Assembly (NCBI GenBank): GCA_900758075.1 | Contig: CAAEQF010000052.1 | Coordinates: 1-11,077 of the forward strand | Direction: 5' to 3' | Length of the DNA: 11,077 nucleotides | Source: Coriobacteriia bacterium | GTDB lineage: Bacteria > Actinomycetota > Coriobacteriia > Coriobacteriales > QAMH01 | Shown: piece by piece, positions 6,015-11,077 of the stretch | How the letters are laid out: each line of letters opens with the position of its first letter | Numbering within the stretch: position 1 is the first letter of the stretch | Program-made: the position numbers and the translations under genes | Notes under the pieces: model-generated | The model's input: only the letters and a program-made list of their open reading frames with translations | The model's database searches: none | What the model was told of the DNA's origin: nothing

Positions 6015-7577
6015 ATGGTGCAGGGCCTTTCCACCGCTGCAGGCGGCGGTAGCAAGTTCCAGGAGCTTTCCCTGATGCAACTCATCAGGAACGTCTATCT
6101 CGAGTCTCCCCACCGGCGCTTTGGTATGGGTCTCGACGACTCGATTAGCTATGGGACGGCCTACCGCAACGCGAACGCGCTCGCGTGGTACTTTCAAGAC
6201 GAATGCGGGTTGGCGCCCGGGTCCACCGTGGTCTTCTCGTTTCCCAACCTCATAATCACGCCCGTGATCATGGCCGCCGTGCAGCTGTGCGGCGCGCGTA
6301 TGGCCATGTTCTCGCACCGCCTCGAGCAAGAGGAGTTCGAGCGGGCGACGCATCTGGTAAAGCCCGACGTGCTCATCATGTCTTCGCCCGACGCATGCCT
6401 TCAGGCGCAGCAGGTGGCTCCCAACGCGCGGGTGTTTGCCGCCGGCTGCCCCAGCGCACCGGTGCCCCTCATAGGGGACCTGATTCAAGCAAGTGGCTTT
6501 GACGAGGACCGCTCGTTTCCCAACTGCTCTGCGGACAGTCCGATCATCGTGTTCTCGTCCGGTTCGACCGGCGTGCCCAAGGCTATCGTCAACAAGGCAT
6601 CTTCCTTCGGGCTGAACGGTAGGGCGCTCAGGAAGGCGTTTTCCATCGAGCATGACGACGTTCTGTATGTCCCCGTACCGATGAATCACGTGTTCGGGCT
6701 CGTCGGCATCTACGCGACGCTCGTGTCGGGAGCCTCGTTCGTGACAAGTGCCCGCTACCATCCCGAGGAAGCATGCACGCTCATCGACATTACGGGCGCG
6801 ACGATGCACCTCGGCGTCTCGACGATGTTCTTGCGTGAACTTCGCGCGATGGAGAGCGGCGCGTGGAGCCTGCAGTCGCTCAGGACGGGTCTTGTGGCAG
6901 GTGCCGGTTGCCCGCCGCAGGTCATATTCGAGTTCGAAGAGCGCTTCGGCTGCCGGCTCATGCAGTCCTATGGCATGAGCGAGACCGCAGCGACGCTCAC
7001 CGTGACGCCTCTCGAGCTTTCGGCAGAAGAGCGGGCGGCAACCGTTGGATTCTGCATCGAGGGGGCGCAGGCCAAGCTGCTCCCGGGCACGGATGAAATC
7101 GCCTGCAAGAGCGCCTCGATGATGATGGGCGTGCTGCAGGAGGACGGCTCGCTCAAGCTCGACTTGGACGAAGACGGCTGGTTCCACACGGGAGATGTGG
7201 GCAGGCTCGACGCAAACGGCATGTTCTCGATCGTTGGCAGGCTCAAGGACATGATCATCCGCGGCGGCATCAACATCTTCCCGGCAGAGATCGAGGCGGT
7301 CTACGAGCAAAACGAGGACATCTCGTCGTGCTGCGTCGTCGGATGCCCCGACGAAGATCTCGGGGAGCGCACTTGCCTGTGCGTCATCATGGAGCCGGGC
7401 GACCAGACGAGCGCGCGAGACCTGCGCCTGTGGTCGAAGGGACGGATCGAGAAATGCAAAATGCCCGACTACGTACTCAAGATGAAGGAGTTTCCGCTGC
7501 TGGGAAACGGTAAGATTGACAAGAGGGCGCTGAGACAGCAGGTACGGGCATGCCTCAGAGGCGCGCGTTCGGAATGA
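6015..7577 (+). CDS. AMP-forming acyl-CoA ligase (CaiC-like)
   Basis: This adenylate-forming enzyme would activate a carboxylic acid to its CoA thioester with ATP and CoA. Numbering from ATG 6015 (520 aa, family about 500-540), it shows the phosphate-binding loop FSSGSTGVPKA (180-190, with Ala where Gly is usual), YGMSE (319-323), GWFHTGD (388-394), the hinge GRLKDMIIRGGINIFPAEIE and the C-terminal catalytic Lys500 in NGKIDK. The frame is open back to 5865, but that stretch carries two hairpins and poor codon bias. ATG 6015 has GGGGAG 11 nt upstream. ATG 6075 has a better AGGAG at 9 nt and would give 500 aa, so the start is uncertain. acd2 follows after 22 nt. The acid substrate cannot be read from the sequence; fatty, aromatic or betaine acids are all possible. 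Confidence 0.9.
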   Translation: MVQGLSTAAGGGSKFQELSLMQLIRNVYLESPHRRFGMGLDDSISYGTAYRNANALAWYFQDECGLAPGSTVVFSFPNLIITPVIMAAVQLCGARMAMFSHRLEQEEFERATHLVKPDVLIMSSPDACLQAQQVAPNARVFAAGCPSAPVPLIGDLIQASGFDEDRSFPNCSADSPIIVFSSGSTGVPKAIVNKASSFGLNGRALRKAFSIEHDDVLYVPVPMNHVFGLVGIYATLVSGASFVTSARYHPEEACTLIDITGATMHLGVSTMFLRELRAMESGAWSLQSLRTGLVAGAGCPPQVIFEFEERFGCRLMQSYGMSETAATLTVTPLELSAEERAATVGFCIEGAQAKLLPGTDEIACKSASMMMGVLQEDGSLKLDLDEDGWFHTGDVGRLDANGMFSIVGRLKDMIIRGGINIFPAEIEAVYEQNEDISSCCVVGCPDEDLGERTCLCVIMEPGDQTSARDLRLWSKGRIEKCKMPDYVLKMKEFPLLGNGKIDKRALRQQVRACLRGARSE

Positions 7578-7599
7578 TTCGAGACAAAGGGAAGACGAC

Positions 7600-8766
7600 A
7601 TGGACATCGAACTGAAAGAGCGCGTTTACAGGGCGGTCGACGAGTTCTGCGATGAGCGCATCACAGAAGAGCATATCAAGGACTGGTGCGCGTCAGGAGG
7701 TGTCCCAAGCGCCGACTACCGGGCCTTCTACGAAAGCGAGCTCGGCAACTACTGCCTCCCCCCGCAGATTGGCGGATGGGATGGCCCCTTCATCGTACGC
7801 GCTCTGCTCGTCGCCCGTCTCGCGCGCCGTGCAGGCGCCATCTTGCCGTACCAGACCGACATGAACTCCATGGCGCTGCTTTCGACCATGGGCTCGCTCT
7901 CCCAACAAGAGATTGTCGAAGACCTCACCGCCCGTAACGGCCGCGTCCTGTTCTCGCAGGCGTTTTCGGAAGGCGCCGTCCAAGACGACTCGGCGAGCGT
8001 CGGTACCGAGGTCACGGCGGACGAAGGAGGCCTGTACCTCGACGGTGCCAAGACCTACGTTGCAAACGGGCAGTTCATCTCCGATACGCTCGTGCTCACG
8101 CAGGACATGGTCTGCGGGGCGCAAGACGGCGGCATGTCGCTGTGGCTCGTGCCCATCAACGAAGAGGGCGTCTACACCTACCCGCTCAACACGGTGGGGC
8201 AAGAGATGCTCGCACCGGCGCGTATCGAGTTTGACCACGTCAAGCTCAACCCCGAATGGCAGGTCCAGACCGGTGGCATGCTCAACAAGATGCTCGAGCG
8301 CCAGTACGAACTCGGACGCATCCTCACCTGCGCGGCAAGCTTCGGGCTTGCACAGGCAGCCCTCGACGATGCGCTCGTCCGCTGCTCGACGCGCATGACG
8401 AGGGGCAGGTATTTGGGATCGCTGCCCCAAGTCGAGGCAATGCTCGTCGAGATGGCGGCAAAGATCCGCTCGATGGGAAAGATGATCGAGCGCGCTGCCG
8501 ACTCCGTCTCGAGCGATGCCTCCAGAGACGAGCAGCAACTCAACTGCTCGCTCATGAAGTACTACGTGCCCCAGGCGGCGACCTCGGTGGCAAGCGACGC
8601 ACTGCAGATCTTTGGTGGCATCGGCTACACGGACGACTCGCGCGTGAGCCGCATCTGGCGCGATTGCCGCGGCAACCAGATTGCACAGGGCGCCGATGAG
8701 ATGATGATCCACACCGTGGCAAAGCAGCTGCTCAAGGGCTACACCGGAACGCTCAAAGACCTCTAG
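7600..8766 (+). CDS. Divergent acyl-CoA dehydrogenase-family protein lacking catalytic motifs, Acd2
   Basis: This 388-aa protein aligns end to end with Acd1 and keeps the family fold markers, especially FGGIGYTDDSRVSRIWRDCR near the C-terminus. The functional motifs are eroded. SEPGAGSD becomes SEGAVQDD (123-130), WVT becomes YVA (153-155), and RQAFG becomes RMTRG (265-269). Gly239 sits where Acd1 has Glu244, and Gln363 sits at the YEGT Glu position. Both known positions for the catalytic base are therefore empty. The protein is full length with a good AAAGGGA ribosome binding site (7586-7592), so it does not look like a decaying pseudogene. A non-catalytic partner of Acd1 in a heterotetramer is plausible, as in mycobacterial FadE28-FadE29-type enzymes. 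A different chemistry is the alternative. It is last in the operon, 22 nt after the ligase. Confidence 0.85.
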   Translation: MDIELKERVYRAVDEFCDERITEEHIKDWCASGGVPSADYRAFYESELGNYCLPPQIGGWDGPFIVRALLVARLARRAGAILPYQTDMNSMALLSTMGSLSQQEIVEDLTARNGRVLFSQAFSEGAVQDDSASVGTEVTADEGGLYLDGAKTYVANGQFISDTLVLTQDMVCGAQDGGMSLWLVPINEEGVYTYPLNTVGQEMLAPARIEFDHVKLNPEWQVQTGGMLNKMLERQYELGRILTCAASFGLAQAALDDALVRCSTRMTRGRYLGSLPQVEAMLVEMAAKIRSMGKMIERAADSVSSDASRDEQQLNCSLMKYYVPQAATSVASDALQIFGGIGYTDDSRVSRIWRDCRGNQIAQGADEMMIHTVAKQLLKGYTGTLKDL

Positions 8767-8773
8767 CGCTGTC

Positions 8774-8801
8774 TTTACTTGACGGCGGGCGCGTCTAAAA
8801 T
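8774..8801 (+). promoter_or_regulatory. Weak promoter-like sequence between acd2 and the terminator
   Basis: TTTACT (8774-8779), a 16-bp spacer and TAAAAT (8796-8801) form a fair sigma-70-type match just after the acd2 stop. The only thing downstream before the 8846-8870 terminator is about 60 bp. The block GCGTCTAAAATG followed by GAGTAT resembles the acd1 upstream block GCGCCTAAAATG followed by GAGTAT. This may be coincidence. Confidence 0.2.
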
Positions 8802-8845
8802 GTTCGCCGAGTATCCGTGTGACTGTGTTTTGGAGCGCAGCGAAA

Positions 8846-8870
8846 TGGGCCTGGGTGTTTCCCAGGCCCA
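8846..8870. terminator. Bidirectional terminator between acd2 and the permease gene
   Basis: TGGGCCTGGG (8846-8855) and CCCAGGCCCA (8861-8870) form a perfect 10-bp stem with a 5-nt loop. On the - strand it starts 12 nt after the permease stop and is followed by TTTCGC. On the + strand it is followed by TTAAAG. The T-runs are short, but stem strength and position between convergent genes support termination, mainly for the permease transcript. Confidence 0.75.
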
Positions 8871-8882
8871 TTAAAGCTGTCG

Positions 8883-10331
8883 TTATGCGACGAGACTCAC
8901 GAGCAAGACCATCGCGCTTCCAAGAACGACAAAGACGAGCAACAGCGGGATTGCGTTTTTGTAAATCGAGCCGTACGTGACGTTTTCGTTGTCGAATAGA
9001 ACGGGGCAGGCACCGGAACCGCCGGGGCTGAGGACTGCCAGGTAGGATCCGAGAACGATTGCGCATGTCATAGCCGTTGGCTCTATCCCCATCATTCCGC
9101 ACATTGGCAAGATGGCAGTGAGCATAATGGCACATGTGCCAAGGTTGCTGAAGAACCCGGTAACAGCGACCGTTATGAGCAATACCACGAATACGAAAAG
9201 TGCCGGCGGCATTGCTGTGACGGCGCCGCTCAGCACGACGTTGAGCCAGGCGGAGATGCCGGAGACATCATCTGTGAACTTCGAAGTGATGCAAATCATC
9301 GTTGCAACGGAGACGAAGATTCCCCAGGGCATGCCCTCTTTCATCATGAGTGGGAGGTTGAGCGCAGGCTTGCCGTCGGCGAGAACGAGGCTGAGAAGCA
9401 CAGCGACTGCGGCGAAGATTCCATTGGCGCCAAATCCGTTGAGGACAGCACCGATTTCGCTTTTTGCCGGGAAGATCATCTGTGCCACAAAGAAGATAAT
9501 AATTAGGACGAAGCCACCGAGCAATATCTTCTGCTCCCTGTTGAAGCTACTGTCGTCAGCAAAGACTCCGGCAAAGTCAAAGTCGCCCAGCCTTTTCATA
9601 TCTACGCGCTGGACGTATTTCATGAGCAGCGGTGCAATAATGCAGACAAGAAGCCCGATAACGATTGCGGCAACTACGAACAGGGCTGCGTTCAGGTCGT
9701 ACCCAAGTAGCTTCGAGAATGGCGCGACCATTGCGGCGATGAATCCGCGGAAGGGCAGTGCCGCGCCGCCGAGAAACGCGACGATGAAACTTCCGACGAT
9801 CGTGGAAGCTGACCAGGCATCCGCCTTCTCATATCCAATCATGTCGCGCAAGGTGGCGACTAGGGCGAACGTGATGAGCATTGCAGCCATTGCACTGATG
9901 AGTATGCCTTCTATTAGCGTGCCCAAGAACAACGCAAACATAATTCGGCATGGGTTTCCCTTTACAAATGGTCGTGATAGGAGCCAGGCGGCGATTTTCT
10001 GCGTTGCCCCGCTCCGGGAGATAGCCTCGCAAATCGGCATCAAGATGAGGAGCTGCCAGAGGATGGTATTTCCAAATGCTGCGGTGATTGCAGCGCTTAG
10101 GCTTGGAAATGCCCCCGAATAACCGACTGCGAGCACTGCCATGATAGAAGGCCAGATGACCCCGGCGAAGGAAAACAGCCAGATCGTTCCGAAGAAGATG
10201 CCGATTAGCCGCATTCCAACAGCGGTCATGGGCTCTGGTGCAGGCAGTAAGCCAAAACACCAGACGATGATAAAGCCGATAATAACTTTAATGAAGTACT
10301 TGGCATCGTACTTCCGTTCCTTTTTTGCCAT
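8883..10331 (-). CDS. SLC13/DASS-type anion permease (ion transporter superfamily)
   Basis: This is a 482-aa polytopic inner-membrane protein with about eleven or more hydrophobic segments. It has a basic N-terminus (MAKKERK) and then LLPAPEPMTAVGMRLIGIFFGTIW, the opening typical of DASS carriers such as CitT and TtdT. Two re-entrant-type sites appear in the two halves: GNT at 87-89 and SNLGT at 395-399, with SPGGSGA at 435-441. This matches the two-fold repeat of sodium- or exchange-coupled dicarboxylate carriers. An excellent GGAGG site lies 8 nt before the ATG. It lies 94 bp downstream of the oxidoreductase gene on the same strand, so the pair is probably an operon. Base composition is visibly less GC-rich than in the fix and acd genes. 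The substrate is unknown; a di- or monocarboxylate reduced by the neighbouring enzyme is a reasonable guess. Confidence 0.88.
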   Translation of the reverse strand: MAKKERKYDAKYFIKVIIGFIIVWCFGLLPAPEPMTAVGMRLIGIFFGTIWLFSFAGVIWPSIMAVLAVGYSGAFPSLSAAITAAFGNTILWQLLILMPICEAISRSGATQKIAAWLLSRPFVKGNPCRIMFALFLGTLIEGILISAMAAMLITFALVATLRDMIGYEKADAWSASTIVGSFIVAFLGGAALPFRGFIAAMVAPFSKLLGYDLNAALFVVAAIVIGLLVCIIAPLLMKYVQRVDMKRLGDFDFAGVFADDSSFNREQKILLGGFVLIIIFFVAQMIFPAKSEIGAVLNGFGANGIFAAVAVLLSLVLADGKPALNLPLMMKEGMPWGIFVSVATMICITSKFTDDVSGISAWLNVVLSGAVTAMPPALFVFVVLLITVAVTGFFSNLGTCAIMLTAILPMCGMMGIEPTAMTCAIVLGSYLAVLSPGGSGACPVLFDNENVTYGSIYKNAIPLLLVFVVLGSAMVLLVSLVA

Positions 10332-10425
10332 AACAAGACCCTCCTCGAACTATCGAACTGCCTCGTGCATGACGGCAGCACGATGGATGTTCAATTTGAC
10401 GAGATATTCAACTGGGGATTCGTGC
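10332..10425 (-). other. Short gap between oxidoreductase and permease genes
   Basis: These 94 bp hold the permease ribosome binding site (CCTCCTC on the + strand, 10340-10346) and a TCGTGC-N9-GCACGA dyad (10363-10383). No clear promoter was seen on the - strand and no T-run follows the dyad, so read-through from the oxidoreductase gene is likely. Confidence 0.5.
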
Positions 10426-11077
10426 TTAGGACTGGAACGAAGACCGCCCATCTTTGCCAATCACCACTGCCATGTCGAGCGTGACGGCGAGATCGCCTTC
10501 CATGTCGCGTATTTTTGCCCAGTAACCTTCGAGGGGTTTGTCTAGGGGGACGTTTTGCTTCTTCTGCATTTCGCGAACGGCGCGTCCGTCTACATCGGGG
10601 GCTGTTGTCCGATTCTTGATTGCCCAGGCGGCAGCATTGCCCGCCGCCTGTCCAGTGGTCATGCTCGTTGCGATGACACGTGCGCCGCCGAGTCCATGCC
10701 AGTCGGCGGACATGCTGCGGCCGACGGCAAACAGATTGTCGACATCTTGGGCAATGAGCGCGCCAAGTGGGACTTCGCTGAATTCTCGCGGGTTCGGACG
10801 CACTTCGAAACCTTCAAGCGGCGCGTACGGATGCAGACAGAAATTGTCATCGTCTGTCGATGGCCTGCAGAGTGCCGGTTCGGTGGGATTCGGCAGGTGG
10901 ATGTGGCGCAGAGCTGTCTGATTGCTGTCGGTGGGATGGTGGGAGTCCAGGGGCTCGGGGTATATCGCGATTCCGTCTTCGAATTTCTTGGCACGGCAGA
11001 TATCGTCGGCAGTAAATACGTACCTGCCCACGATGCGACGAGATTCGCGGGTTCCGTTTTGCTCGGCAAAATGCGAA
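10426..11077 (-). CDS. FAD-dependent oxidoreductase (FAD_oxidored type), C-terminal part
   Basis: The last 216 codons of a larger gene are visible. The frame is still open at the right edge, so the start lies outside. The visible part begins with SRRIVGRYVFTADDI and ends its conserved region with VDNLFAVGRSMSADWHGLGGARVIATSMTTGQAAGNAAAWAI. Both are hallmarks of the FAD-dependent oxidoreductases grouped under Pfam FAD_oxidored (PF12831). In that family the second segment closes the FAD site. A GTG at 11031 could be mistaken for a start, but it falls inside the conserved RRIVGRY motif, so the gene must begin further upstream. The reaction cannot be named from this part. Pairing with an anion permease suggests an enzyme acting on an imported organic acid. 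Confidence 0.85.
   Translation of the reverse strand, partial: SHFAEQNGTRESRRIVGRYVFTADDICRAKKFEDGIAIYPEPLDSHHPTDSNQTALRHIHLPNPTEPALCRPSTDDDNFCLHPYAPLEGFEVRPNPREFSEVPLGALIAQDVDNLFAVGRSMSADWHGLGGARVIATSMTTGQAAGNAAAWAIKNRTTAPDVDGRAVREMQKKQNVPLDKPLEGYWAKIRDMEGDLAVTLDMAVVIGKDGRSSFQS

Noticed and set aside
6009..7607. 532-codon - strand open frame opposite the ligase
   Set aside because: Antisense shadow of an adenylate-forming enzyme whose catalytic motifs are all on the + strand.
4656..8766. Naming the operon as carnitine genes (caiA, caiC)
   Set aside because: Family resemblance to CaiA and CaiC is real, but CaiB, CaiD, CaiE and CaiT are absent here and the substrate residues cannot be judged by eye.
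8800..8874. 24-codon + strand open frame inside the acd2-terminator gap
   Set aside because: Its ATG overlaps the TAAAAT element, there is no ribosome binding site, and the frame runs through the terminator stem.
7693..9135. 480-codon - strand open frame opposite acd2 and the permease 3' end
   Set aside because: It runs through the 8846-8870 terminator and overlaps the permease gene on the same strand in another frame; it has His/Arg-rich shadow composition.
9112..10122. 336-codon + strand open frame opposite the permease
   Set aside because: The antisense frame lacks a ribosome binding site, while the - strand frame encodes a clear membrane carrier with an excellent one.
10426..11031. Calling the oxidoreductase as a complete 201-aa gene starting at GTG 11031
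   Set aside because: That codon is the Val inside the conserved RRIVGRY motif, the frame stays open to the window edge, and the family is much longer.

Overview
The window is GC-rich (about 60% by eye). It carries an anaerobic-type fixABCX electron-transfer operon beside acyl-CoA dehydrogenase and CoA-ligase genes. Together with a flavin oxidoreductase and anion-permease pair, this suggests an obligate anaerobe, most likely a gut-type Actinomycetota of the class Coriobacteriia. That placement is inference from gene content and composition; no rRNA or marker gene is present.

Layout. (1) 23-3306, + strand: fixA, fixB, fixC and fixX, tightly packed, each with a good ribosome binding site or an overlapping start. 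(2) 3307-3636: the fix 3' region, holding five 37-bp copies of a double-hairpin repeat (3345-3559) and then a strong intrinsic terminator (3580-3615). (3) 3637-4296, - strand: a TetR-type regulator. (4) 4297-4655: a divergent control region with several dyads and candidate promoters. (5) 4656-8766, + strand: acyl-CoA dehydrogenase Acd1, an AMP-forming acyl-CoA ligase, and a second, motif-degenerate acyl-CoA dehydrogenase, Acd2. The gap before the ligase carries two strong hairpins. (6) 8846-8870: a 10-bp-stem terminator between convergent genes. (7) 8883-11077, - strand: an SLC13/DASS-type anion permease, preceded by the 3' part of an FAD-dependent oxidoreductase that runs off the right edge.

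How the genes may work together. The ligase would activate a carboxylic acid to its CoA thioester. Acd1, possibly as a heteromer with Acd2, would reduce an enoyl-CoA or oxidise an acyl-CoA. FixAB (an ETF) with FixC and FixX (an ETF:quinone-oxidoreductase-like pair) would exchange electrons with NADH, ferredoxin and quinone. This resembles enteric caiTABCDE plus fixABCX, but no CaiB CoA-transferase, CaiD hydratase or CaiT transporter is present, so carnitine cannot be assumed as the substrate. The TetR protein is placed to control the acd operon and perhaps itself.

Points most worth a second look: Acd2 has lost the acyl-CoA dehydrogenase catalytic and flavin motifs at full length; the repeat array lies between fixX and its terminator; and the intergenic regions are rich in dyads.
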